NCBI GenBank assembly: GCA_964463485.1
Contig: CAYXDO010000183.1
Coordinates: 1 to 21,124 of the forward strand
DNA from: CAYXDO01 sp964463485
Lineage (GTDB): Bacteria; Myxococcota; Kuafuiibacteriia; Kuafuiibacteriales; Kuafuiibacteriaceae
Reading direction: 5' to 3'
DNA length: 21,124 nucleotides
Position 1 is the stretch's first letter, and the number at the start of each line of letters is the position of its first letter. Of the stretch, positions 1-7,509 are shown piece after piece. A model generated the notes under the pieces. The model had not been told where the DNA came from, did not search any database, and saw only the letters and a list, made by a program, of their open reading frames with translations. Both the position numbers and the translations under genes were made by a program.

Positions 1-50
1 ATGGAATATCGAGGAGTTGCTGGTCGCTTGAAGGTGAACCGGATCGAGTG

Positions 51-92
51 GGCGACGGCGACGGCGACGGCAACGGCAACGGCAACGGCAAC
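51..92 (+). repeat. GGCRAC hexamer tandem array (7 units)
   Basis: Seven consecutive 6-bp units: three GGCGAC followed by four GGCAAC, then the pattern breaks at GACTCG. The sequence is read directly. It is not inside a convincing gene. Related 6-bp-periodic arrays occur at 632-650, 13909-14001 and, as an 18-bp unit, at 21071-21124. Confidence 0.9.
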
Positions 93-242
93 GACTCGAA
101 CGCCAGCCCCGCCTTGTCGATCTTCTATGGTACCGGCTAGGCCGGGTTATGAATTGCAAAGGAAGGCAAGTGGGACGAGCCAACCCTTTACTTCCACAGG
201 ATTCGTACGAAATCCGCGCAGGATATGGTGAGCAGGGAACTC

Positions 243-464
243 ATGATTTCCTCGGCGAACGCCGGACAAGCACGCGTCAGAACCGGCGTGGTGAAGGCAC
301 TGGTCAGGGAGCCGATTTGTACGAGATGGGTAGAGTCGGCTCTGGCAGGCTCACATCCCAACACGTGCGCTGTTTCGCCGCTCATTTGGGTCCGGGAATG
401 CGCAGGCACTTGTCGCGGCGTCGTCGAGTCGATCTCGGATGAGGAGATTCTGGGAGAACGGTAG
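243..464 (+). CDS. Doubtful small hypothetical protein (73 aa)
   Basis: An open frame starting at the ATG at 243, preceded by AGGGA five to six bases upstream, would give 73 residues ending in SDEEILGER. About 70% of its third codon positions are G or C, lower than the clear genes in this window but above random expectation for an untranslated frame. An in-frame ATG at 225 is an alternative start. I recognise no domain, signal peptide or membrane segment, and an opposing ORF covers the same bases (188-535, -). It may be a real small gene, a remnant or chance. Confidence 0.18.
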   Translation: MISSANAGQARVRTGVVKALVREPICTRWVESALAGSHPNTCAVSPLIWVRECAGTCRGVVESISDEEILGER

Positions 465-533
465 GTCGTGGGTAGGGCGCGCTTGCGGACATTGACCACA
501 GGTTGGGGCCCGATAACTCCGATGCCGTGCCTC

Positions 534-550
534 AAATTCGCGCCGAATTT
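534..550. repeat. Short palindrome AAATTCG-CGC-CGAATTT
   Basis: A perfect 7-bp inverted repeat with a 3-base centre, read directly. It overlaps the left edge of the first 49-bp direct repeat. It could form a small hairpin in a transcript coming from the minus-strand gene that ends at 736, but there is no T-run that would make it a classical terminator. Confidence 0.6.
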
Positions 551-592
551 CGACGCTCGTGGCTCGCGAGCCAGTTGCCTACTTGGGTCTCA
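544..592. repeat. 49-bp direct repeat, copy 1, with 14-bp palindrome
   Basis: This stretch matches 676-724 at 47 of 49 bases by my count (offset 132 bp). Each copy contains the perfect palindrome TGGCTCGCGAGCCA (560-573 here). The mismatches lie just after the palindrome (GTTGCC versus GCTACC). It lies outside any supported gene and about 145-190 bp beyond the stop codon of the minus-strand Cys-rich gene. Confidence 0.9.
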
Positions 593-631
593 TCGAGAGG
601 CGGCTTGTGGTTCGCGCGTGGCGCGGACCGT

Positions 632-650
632 CGTGCCCGTGCCCGTGCCC
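632..650. repeat. CGTGCC hexamer array (3 units)
   Basis: Three tandem CGTGCC units plus one base; on the other strand this reads GGGCAC repeated. It lies between the two copies of the 49-bp direct repeat. It is short, but it shares its 6-bp period with the other arrays in the window. Confidence 0.75.
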
Positions 651-675
651 GATCCTAGTCCTGCCGGATCCGGCT

Positions 676-724
676 CGAATTTCGACGCTCGTGGCTCGCG
701 AGCCAGCTACCTACTTGGGTCTCA
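676..724. repeat. 49-bp direct repeat, copy 2, with 14-bp palindrome
   Basis: Second copy of the 544-592 repeat, with the palindrome TGGCTCGCGAGCCA at 692-705. It starts directly after another 12-bp palindrome (GCCGGATCCGGC, 663-674) and ends 12 bp from the stop codon of the minus-strand gene at 736. This position fits a transcript-end hairpin for that gene, which is an inference. Confidence 0.9.
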
Positions 725-735
725 CGGAGGGACTT

Positions 736-2472
736 CTAGCGGCACTCGACGAAGGTCACGGAGCAGCCGCAGTTCGGATCGCCCTCTTCGCAGTACATCA
801 GGCAGTCCAACTGCGCGTAAACCGCGCTGCACTCGGAGCGCGACACACAATCAGCTTCGCTCAGCCCCGCGCACTCTGGGTTCGGATTGCACTGGCCGGT
901 GGCGCATCCGGTCATCGGGTCGATCACGTTGCCGTACTCACACCAGATCGCCGGAATGGGCGGGCACTCGAAGCGTTGGTGACAGCCGAGGAAGCTCGCC
1001 TCGGCGTCGCAAGGCGGCACTTCGGCGCAGGTTCCGTCGGGCCCGGGGCGGCAAGGCATCCTTGCGCAGATCGAGCCGTACTCAGCCTGGCACTCGGGCG
1101 TAGCGTTGCAGGAAGCCTCGTCGAGGTTCGCGCAGCGATCGACGTCCGTGCAGCCGGCGAAGAATCGGGTCGGAGGCGGGCAGTCGCAGGGCCCACAGGC
1201 CACGCCAGAAGCAGGATCGCAAGCCGGGCAGGCGCAGCCGGTCTCGCCGTAGATGGGTTGGCAGCTGGGATCGGACAGGCAGCTCGTCTCGTCCTTGGCC
1301 GCGCAGCCCGAAGGGGGCGGGTTGCAGGCGCAAATCTCGCAACCGTTGCGATCGGTCTGGAAGCCGAACTCGCAGTACATGTCGCACAACACGTCGCCGC
1401 AGGTCGAGTTGCCCGAATGGCAACCCACGAACACGGGGTGACAATCGACCAGGCAGTCGGAGCTGGTGGCGTCGCAGGCGCAGGGTGTCTCGAGGTACTC
1501 GGCGACACACGAAGGCTCCGCATTGCAGCTCTGCTCGTCGAGCCAAGCGCATTTGTCTTCCAGAACCTCGGTGCAGTAAGCGAAGCGCGAGGGAATGGGG
1601 TCACACTCACAGGGAGGGCAGGTTTCGCCTTCGACGCAGCCGGGGCACGCGCAGGCTCCGCCGCCGTCGTACACGGGCTGACAGCCTGGCGTCACCACAC
1701 ACTGCTCTTCGGTCAGAGCGCGGCACTCACCCACGGGCGGAGGGTTGCAGGCGCAGACTTCGCAGCCGCGGTCGTCTCGGGCGAAGCCGAACTCACAATA
1801 GAGGTCGCACAACACCGGCTCACACTCACAACCGCCACGATCGTGGCATCCCGTGTAGCTGATTCCGCCGCAGCGTCCGCATTCCTCGCCCTCGAGGCAC
1901 GGCATCGCGGCGCAACGATTTGCGCTGTACTCTGGCTCGCAGCTCGGATCGGCCAAGCAGCTGGCTTCGTCCAGACCTTCGCACCGAGTTGGGACATGGC
2001 GGGTCTGACAAGCGGCGAAGCCTCCCTCGCAGGGCGGGGGTGCGATTCGGTCTTCATCGCCGATCGGTGCGGCCGCTCCGCCGCTGGCGCAGTCCGAATA
2101 AATGGCTTCGCACTCAGGTCGGGCCAAACAAGCGGATTCGTCCGAAATGGCCTCGCAGACCGGAGGCTCTACGCGGAGCTCGCAGCCGGCGAAGGCCGGT
2201 GGTGGACACTCACAAGCATCACACGGAGCAGCGAAGCATTCCGGGCAAGCGCACGGTGTCTGGTCGTACGACGGGAGACAGTCTGGGCGCGCCAGGCACT
2301 CCACCTCGTCGAGCTCCCCGCACTCTGGGCGGTCTGGCACGACCAAGTGCTGTCGCTCGTCTTCACTCGCTCCCCCACAGCTTCCGCCGGCGAATCCGGC
2401 CTGAATCAGGGCCAAGCCCACGATGCCGAAGAGGGGGGAGATTCTACAGTTCAGCGCGACTTTCGTTTTCAT
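736..2472 (-). CDS. Cys-rich repeat exported protein with antistasin-like modules (578 aa)
   Basis: The chosen ATG has AGGAG seven bases upstream and begins a signal peptide (about residues 1-31, hydrophobic from 13 to 28). C32 could be a lipidation site, but GGSC is a poor lipobox, so simple secretion is also possible. About 87 of 578 residues are cysteine. A motif C-x7-C-x5-C-x3-Y (with an acidic residue before the second Cys) occurs eight times, starting at residues 51, 106 (x8 variant), 164, 250, 308, 390, 447 and 534. Units alternate: those at 164, 308 and 447 are long (82-87 residues) and carry an antistasin-like block (C-x3-C-x2-G-x3-D-x2-GC-x2-C-x-C, e.g. residues 222-242 and 363-383; the 511-528 copy is degenerate). 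Antistasin domains in animals inhibit serine proteases; whether this one does is unknown. It is likely an extracellular disulfide-rich surface protein. It diverges from the MopE-type gene at 2669. Confidence 0.9.
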   Translation of the reverse strand: MKTKVALNCRISPLFGIVGLALIQAGFAGGSCGGASEDERQHLVVPDRPECGELDEVECLARPDCLPSYDQTPCACPECFAAPCDACECPPPAFAGCELRVEPPVCEAISDESACLARPECEAIYSDCASGGAAAPIGDEDRIAPPPCEGGFAACQTRHVPTRCEGLDEASCLADPSCEPEYSANRCAAMPCLEGEECGRCGGISYTGCHDRGGCECEPVLCDLYCEFGFARDDRGCEVCACNPPPVGECRALTEEQCVVTPGCQPVYDGGGACACPGCVEGETCPPCECDPIPSRFAYCTEVLEDKCAWLDEQSCNAEPSCVAEYLETPCACDATSSDCLVDCHPVFVGCHSGNSTCGDVLCDMYCEFGFQTDRNGCEICACNPPPSGCAAKDETSCLSDPSCQPIYGETGCACPACDPASGVACGPCDCPPPTRFFAGCTDVDRCANLDEASCNATPECQAEYGSICARMPCRPGPDGTCAEVPPCDAEASFLGCHQRFECPPIPAIWCEYGNVIDPMTGCATGQCNPNPECAGLSEADCVSRSECSAVYAQLDCLMYCEEGDPNCGCSVTFVECR

Positions 2473-2668
2473 GGTCCTTCTCCTGGTTGGGCGCCTGAGC
2501 GCCACGTCCACATGGAGCTTCAGCAATTGCCTTGCCAACGAGGGGCGCACGAGGATCGCCGAGTCCCCCCTCAAAAAGATGTGAGCGCCAACGCACCCGG
2601 GCGCACACGCCGCGAATTCCTGAGGCGCCCTCGAGCGGCTGAACCTCCAACGCTGGTACATTCTCGTC
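2473..2668. promoter_or_regulatory. Divergent intergenic region with AGGAG RBS and leaderless-type -10
   Basis: This 196-bp spacer separates two outward-reading genes. For the minus gene, AGGAG lies seven bases before its ATG, and a small GGCGC-CTGA-GCGCC hairpin (2490-2503) sits just upstream of that site in the presumed leader. For the plus gene, no Shine-Dalgarno is visible; instead TACATT (2657-2662) lies six bases before the GTG at 2669, which fits a -10 box of a leaderless transcript. I see no convincing -35 box for either gene. Confidence 0.45.
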
Positions 2669-4897
2669 GTGTCCATTCCCTCGGCTCGGCTCCTTTCGCT
2701 CCTGGCCGCTTCGCTGGCCTGCGCCGAAGACGCCGTCCTCGACCCTGCCAAGCCGCTCGCCCGGATCGAGACCACAGAGCTCGACTTCGGCGCGGTCCGC
2801 GAGCTCGAGAGAGTCACGCGGGGGGTCGAGGTCACGAACGTCGGCGCAGCTCCCCTCGACGTCCAAGCCGCGCTCGCCGAGAGCTCGTCGGGCGACTTCC
2901 AGGTCTTGACTCCATCCGCGAAGGTCGACCCTTCCACTACGGTCGTCATCGAGGTGCGCTACGAGCCGCGCGACAAAGGCGTTGATTCAGCCTCACTGAT
3001 TCTCTCCACCGACGACGCCCGGCCCGAAACTCGAGTGGGCCTGCGGGGCGGCCCCATTCAGCCATCCCTCGCCGTGACTCCTGAGTTGCTCGATTTTGGA
3101 CCGGCCGGCAACGACCCCGAGGTCGAGCGACGGGTCATTCTGGAGAATCGAGGCCTGGCCACCGCGCGCGTCGCTGGAGTCGCTTTGGACCCGGACGGCA
3201 ACCCAGACTTCTCCTTCCCGCCCGTCGGTGCAATCTCGATCCCCCCGGACCATTCCGAGAGTTTGGTGCTCACCTACCGCCGGAGCGATCGCGCGGACTC
3301 GGGGAGGCTTCGCATGAGCTCCGACGACCCCGAACGACCCACGATCGTCGTCACTCTACTTCCCGATCCGTACTCGGCCTGCCAAGACGCCAAGGACAAC
3401 GACGGCGACTTACGATTCGACTTTCCAGACGACCCTGGATGTGAGTCTCCCGAGGATTCGAGTGAGTTGGACCCTCCGGAGTGCCAGCCCGGTGAGACTC
3501 GCGCCTGCGGTCTCGATCGCCCGCCGTGCCACCCAGGCGCGCGAAGCTGCCTCGAAGGAGCCTTCGGGCCGTGCGAGGGCTCGTTCGACGGGTCCGAAGA
3601 GATCTGCAACGGAGTCGACGACGACTGCGACGGGCGCACCGACGAGAGCGTCACCGAGCTCTGCTCGATCTTCGGTTGCCCGGGAGCTCGCGCTTGCGTC
3701 GAGAGCTCCTCCGTCGCAACCGGCCAATTCACCCCGTGTCTCGCCACGTCCGCGGCCCCAGAGACTTGCGACGGGACCGACGAGGACTGCGACGGGATGG
3801 CCGACGACGACATCGTCACGGCCTGCGAGGTCAACGGATGCGCTGGGGCCCAGGTCTGCGTCCCTGGAGGGTCCGGAGAATTCACCGCCTGCGCGCCCGT
3901 CTCCGCGAGCCCCGAGATCTGCAACCTTCGCGACGACGACTGCAATGGCCAGAGCGACGACGCCATCCCTGATCAGCTCTGCGGCATCGGGGCGTGCGCC
4001 CGCCTGGTCCCCGGCTGCCTGAACGGCGCCATCCCGACGTGCGTGCCCGGCGACCCAGCTCCGGAGATCTGCAACGGCGGGGACGACGACTGCAACGGGC
4101 AAGACGACGACCAGATCCCAACTCAGACGTGCGGGACCGGGATCTGTCAGCGGACAGCTCCGGGATGCGCCGATGGATCGGTCCCCGCTTGCACTCCGGG
4201 TCCTCCGAGTGTCGAGACGTGCAACGGACAGGACGACGACTGCGACGGCAGAGATGACGACGACCTCCCTGACCAGACCTGTGGCGTCGGTGCATGCCGC
4301 GTCAGCGTTCCTGGCTGCTCGAACGGCTCCGTCCCGCCCTGTGTGCCGATCCCGCCGGGGATCGAGGCCTGCGGCAACGGAGTGGACGAGGACTGTAATG
4401 GGAGTGACTTGCCGTGCACCGCCTGCGGGCTCGGCTCAGCGGGGCCCGACCCGCAGGAGCCCAATGACTCGCCTGCGCTGGCCCGCCCGATCATTCCATA
4501 CTCCGGACCCGGTACCTTCACCTATACTTACCCACTCACCTTTCCATCCGGCGATCCTTCGGACTGGATCGAGCTGCAATTTCCCGCACCGAACCCAGCC
4601 GGTGGGTCGGCCCAGCTGAACGCTGCGATCACTTGCGCGGGTTGGCTAGGCGCGGGCTGCGGATCCGCGGCGACCGTGGGCCTAGAGGCGTGGTACTACG
4701 ACGACTGTTTGCCACAGCAAGACGACCGAGACGACGGCCGCAGTGGCTTGGCGTTCGTGACTTCGAGCGGACCCGTCAGCATGTTCGGATTTTGCGGGCT
4801 TCAGAAGTTTCGTATTCGCGCCTACCCATCCGTGGCCGTGTGCGCCGGAGAGGCGGTGCAGGCCATGCTGGAGCTCACCGTCGTCTTCCTCCCATGA
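2669..4897 (+). CDS. MopE-repeat surface protein with two ASH-like domains (742 aa)
   Basis: The GTG start gives a signal peptide (residues 1-17) ending SLAC, so C18 may be lipidated, although the -3 Ser is unusual. Residues about 30-128 and 130-232 look like two choice-of-anchor D/ASH-type immunoglobulin-like domains (LDFG near both starts). Residues 238-268 carry the CxDxxDNDGD...DPGC motif common in myxobacterial surface proteins. Six MopE-type motifs (E-x-C-N/D-G-x-D-D-D-C-D/N-G) follow at about 311, 365, 416, 467, 516 and 566, spaced about 50 residues apart. In the last three complete units, CGxGxC and PGCxxGxxPxC lie between them. MopE is a secreted copper-binding protein of Methylococcus; copper binding here is untested, and the Asp-rich loops could equally bind calcium. 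The C-terminus (EPNDSPALARPI onward) resembles a PPC-type beta domain. The stop overlaps the next ATG. Confidence 0.92.
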   Translation: MSIPSARLLSLLAASLACAEDAVLDPAKPLARIETTELDFGAVRELERVTRGVEVTNVGAAPLDVQAALAESSSGDFQVLTPSAKVDPSTTVVIEVRYEPRDKGVDSASLILSTDDARPETRVGLRGGPIQPSLAVTPELLDFGPAGNDPEVERRVILENRGLATARVAGVALDPDGNPDFSFPPVGAISIPPDHSESLVLTYRRSDRADSGRLRMSSDDPERPTIVVTLLPDPYSACQDAKDNDGDLRFDFPDDPGCESPEDSSELDPPECQPGETRACGLDRPPCHPGARSCLEGAFGPCEGSFDGSEEICNGVDDDCDGRTDESVTELCSIFGCPGARACVESSSVATGQFTPCLATSAAPETCDGTDEDCDGMADDDIVTACEVNGCAGAQVCVPGGSGEFTACAPVSASPEICNLRDDDCNGQSDDAIPDQLCGIGACARLVPGCLNGAIPTCVPGDPAPEICNGGDDDCNGQDDDQIPTQTCGTGICQRTAPGCADGSVPACTPGPPSVETCNGQDDDCDGRDDDDLPDQTCGVGACRVSVPGCSNGSVPPCVPIPPGIEACGNGVDEDCNGSDLPCTACGLGSAGPDPQEPNDSPALARPIIPYSGPGTFTYTYPLTFPSGDPSDWIELQFPAPNPAGGSAQLNAAITCAGWLGAGCGSAATVGLEAWYYDDCLPQQDDRDDGRSGLAFVTSSGPVSMFGFCGLQKFRIRAYPSVAVCAGEAVQAMLELTVVFLP

Positions 4898-7311
4898 CGA
4901 AGCTTGCACCCGATCCAAGACTCATCGCTCTCGTCGGAGCTCTGGTCGGAGCGCTGAGCCCGAGCTGCGGCGAGTCCGTGGAGCTCGATCCGCGCACCAA
5001 GTCGATCGCGCTCATTCACATCGACGACGTTGGTGGACTCTCCGGGATAGCGGCGAAGGCTCCAGGCCCGGTCGATCTGAGTGACCTCGCGGGCGGATCG
5101 TCATACTTGCTGGAGCTCGCGGAGACTCTCGAGGAAGCGGACCTCAACCCCGGCGAAATTCCTTTCGTCGAGGTCGGCGGCGCGTTGTTTCCTGCGCCGC
5201 TTCTGACCTCTCCCCTCGAGCTCGGCGAGACAGCGACGAAGTTGCCCGCGCTCCCGCAGCCTCCCGAGCGGCTAGTGGCCTTGCGTTATCGTGCCGACTA
5301 TTCCGTTGGCTTGAACCCATGTCTGCGGTCGGGTCACTGTGTTCATGACGAGAGTCCCTTCGCTTGCTCGACCGACTGTGCACCTCCGACACCCTTTGAA
5401 GTCGACCCTCCCGCTCGACCCACCGCGCCGATCTTGCCTACCCAATGTCCGGCGGGCTTCACGAAGCGGCCGGCAGGCGTCATTCACACGTGCGACCCAT
5501 TCCCTGATGCGGAGTGTGTTCCGGGATGGATTCGAGTTCCGGGAGTTGCCGACTGCGTACCCATCGGCACGGACTGCCCGCCCACGGGCTTTCCCGAAAA
5601 CGCGGGGCCCGGCGCCGTTTTCGTGCGGCCGGGAGCCACCGGAGACGGCTCCCGTGACTCACCTATGGGTAGCGTCGAAGTCGCATTGGGCTTGTCCCGT
5701 CGGGTCGCGCTCGCCGAGGGAGCTCATTTGCTCGCTGCACCTCTCGCGGGCCAGCTGGAGCTCATCGGCGCCTGCTCCAGAACCGAGCTCGTCGCGCCGA
5801 CGGGCACCGTCGCCGTGGTCGCGAGCGGCGATTCGAGGATCGAGAATCTCACGCTTCGGGGCGGTGACACCGGGCTGGTCGCGACCTCCAACGCGAACGT
5901 AAAGGTCGAAAACGTTCGCTTCGTCGGACAGACGACCTACTCAGTGCTCGTGGTTGGCTCGGCCAACCTCTCGAAGGTCGAGATCTCGGGCGGAGCGACG
6001 GTCGCCATCGAGGTAGCTGGCGGCCGAATTCAGCTCGATCGAGTCGAGGTGGATTCCGGCGCGAACAAAGGGCTCCACGTCTCCGGCCCCGATGCACGGG
6101 CCGATGGCTCCGGCCTCGTCGTCAGAGGCGCGCGAAAGCAAGGCCTCGCCACCAATGGACTCCGAATCGAGGGCGGCGCCCACGTGGAGCTCGACAGAGT
6201 CGTGGTCGTCGACACCGGCACCGCGGGCGTCCGGGCTCGCGACCCACACACGGAAGTCATACTCCGAGAGCTCGTGGTGCGACAAACCGGTCGCGACGGG
6301 GCGATCTTCGGACGAGGGGTCGAAGTCAGCGACGGCGCGATCGTACGCATCTCGGGCGCGTGGCTCGAACGAAATCACGAGGCCCACCTGTCGGCGGTCG
6401 TCGACGCCAGGCTCGAAGTCTCCGACGCGATCGTGGTCGGGCAGGAGGTCGACACGACCGTGGCCGTCCACCTAGGTACCGCTCAACTCACACTGGACCG
6501 AGTCATCATCTCGGGCGTCGCCTCACCCGCGATCGAAGCCGGGCCGCAGTCATCCCTCGAAGTGACCGACGCCTGGCTTCGAGGCGTCGACGCAGGAGTC
6601 GAAGCGGTCGGCGGCTCGATCACACTCGCCCGAGTCCTGGTGGAATCACCAAATCCACTGCAGGTGGTCGACGGGAGCCTGTTCGCCTCGCTGGAGGACG
6701 TGACGCTCGATCCGGCCTCCTTCGCGATCCTAGACGCGAGCCGCCTCGAGTTGCGTCGAGTTTACGCGGGCAAGCTCACCACGTTTGCGGGGAACCTTTT
6801 GGCAGAAGACGTACACCTACGGACGAGCTGGAGCGGAACTCAACGCTCGGTCACCGCCCTCCGCGCGCGAGTCGACGGAGACCTCTCTTGGTCGTCCAGC
6901 ACACCCATGCAAGCGAAGCTCAGACAGCTCGCGATAGGTGCCGGCAGCCTCAAGGCGGGCGGAGGAACGGTCGAGTTGGAGGCAATCGAAGTAGGAGGGT
7001 TGATTCCAAGCGCGGGGGCGCTCTCGATCGTGAACGGCTCCGGCGCGATGAGCCGAATCACCGTCCGCGACGGCGGACCGTGCGCCCTCGACCTACTCCC
7101 CGTGCAATCCGAGCTCATCGTGCAAGACTTCGACGTCGCCGGCCAGCCGGGAACGAACGCCGGGATTTGCGCCAACGAGCGAGTTCGTTTCACGCGAGGG
7201 AGGATCTCGGGGTTCGAGAAGGGACTGAGTTGGTCCGGCCAAGGAGATGCTCGCCGGAGCTTGAACGAGACGACCTTCGACGCGGTGGACGAGCCCGTCG
7301 TAACGCCTTAG
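4894..7311 (+). CDS. Beta-helix surface protein (805 aa)
   Basis: Its ATG overlaps the upstream stop (ATGA), so translation is probably coupled. The N-terminus has a hydrophobic signal segment (about 9-24) with a candidate lipid Cys at 25 (SPSC, weak lipobox). Residues about 30-240 form an unassigned N-terminal region with a Cys-containing part at 143-228. From about 240, VFVRPGATGDGS...SP resembles the opening of DUF1565/pectate-lyase-like right-handed beta-helices, and the remaining 560 or so residues are short beta-rich turns (repeated ENLTL, VENVRF, LDRVEV, LERN patterns) typical of that fold. No catalytic residues of a polysaccharide lyase are evident to me. It is probably a long exposed rod, binding or adhesive, working with the MopE-type partner. 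The last codons overlap the start of a large palindrome. Confidence 0.9.
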   Translation: MTKLAPDPRLIALVGALVGALSPSCGESVELDPRTKSIALIHIDDVGGLSGIAAKAPGPVDLSDLAGGSSYLLELAETLEEADLNPGEIPFVEVGGALFPAPLLTSPLELGETATKLPALPQPPERLVALRYRADYSVGLNPCLRSGHCVHDESPFACSTDCAPPTPFEVDPPARPTAPILPTQCPAGFTKRPAGVIHTCDPFPDAECVPGWIRVPGVADCVPIGTDCPPTGFPENAGPGAVFVRPGATGDGSRDSPMGSVEVALGLSRRVALAEGAHLLAAPLAGQLELIGACSRTELVAPTGTVAVVASGDSRIENLTLRGGDTGLVATSNANVKVENVRFVGQTTYSVLVVGSANLSKVEISGGATVAIEVAGGRIQLDRVEVDSGANKGLHVSGPDARADGSGLVVRGARKQGLATNGLRIEGGAHVELDRVVVVDTGTAGVRARDPHTEVILRELVVRQTGRDGAIFGRGVEVSDGAIVRISGAWLERNHEAHLSAVVDARLEVSDAIVVGQEVDTTVAVHLGTAQLTLDRVIISGVASPAIEAGPQSSLEVTDAWLRGVDAGVEAVGGSITLARVLVESPNPLQVVDGSLFASLEDVTLDPASFAILDASRLELRRVYAGKLTTFAGNLLAEDVHLRTSWSGTQRSVTALRARVDGDLSWSSSTPMQAKLRQLAIGAGSLKAGGGTVELEAIEVGGLIPSAGALSIVNGSGAMSRITVRDGGPCALDLLPVQSELIVQDFDVAGQPGTNAGICANERVRFTRGRISGFEKGLSWSGQGDARRSLNETTFDAVDEPVVTP

Positions 7312-7478
7312 TACAGGTCCCCGCAAATTCGTGACCATTGGAGAAACCACAGAGAGCACAGAGCCGAAGCCCACAGAGCACACAGATGATGGAATGAGCA
7401 CTTCTCTGTGTCCTCTGTGTCTTCTCTCCGCGTCCTCTGTGGTTTCAGCGTGGTCACGAACTTCCACGGACGTGTACT
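7310..7478. repeat. Large imperfect palindrome (CACAGAG-type, about 169 bp)
   Basis: Two arms of about 75 bp mirror each other around a short loop near 7385-7400. The strongest paired blocks are TTCGTGACCA (7328-7337) with TGGTCACGAA (7451-7460), and GAAACCACAGAG (7343-7354) with CTCTGTGGTTTC (7435-7446); AGTACA (7310-7315) pairs with TGTACT (7473-7478). The inner arms are CACAGAG/CTCTGTG repeats. It fills the gap between two convergent genes and would form a long hairpin in either transcript. It may be a non-autonomous mobile element (MITE- or REP-like) and could also stop transcription both ways. Confidence 0.85.
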
Positions 7479-7509
7479 TAGTGCGGGACCGTCGGCCGCG
7501 ATGCGCGAC

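Larger units (their letters stand above)
1..735. other. Gene-poor repeat-bearing region
   Basis: No reading frame here looks like a recognisable protein. The stretch carries a GGCRAC hexamer array (51-92), an AT-richer palindrome (534-550), two copies of a 49-bp direct repeat (544-592, 676-724) and a short CGTGCC array (632-650). Overlapping ORFs exist on both strands between about 149 and 535, and only one (243-464, +) has a reasonable ribosome-binding site. The right edge abuts the 3' end of the Cys-rich gene that stops at 736, so repeats near 534-724 may lie in its 3' untranslated region. Confidence 0.6.

Noticed and set aside
1..231. 76-residue ORF rich in Ala-Thr repeats
   Set aside because: The repeats are simply the hexamer array read in one frame; there is no other evidence for a protein.
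188..535. 115-residue minus-strand ORF
   Set aside because: It has no signal peptide, recognisable motif or ribosome-binding site, and conflicts with another weak ORF on the plus strand.
559..2985. 808-residue ORF on the plus strand covering the Cys-rich gene
   Set aside because: It is the antisense frame of the minus-strand gene, kept open by high G+C. The minus frame has a signal peptide, an AGGAG site and regular Cys repeats.
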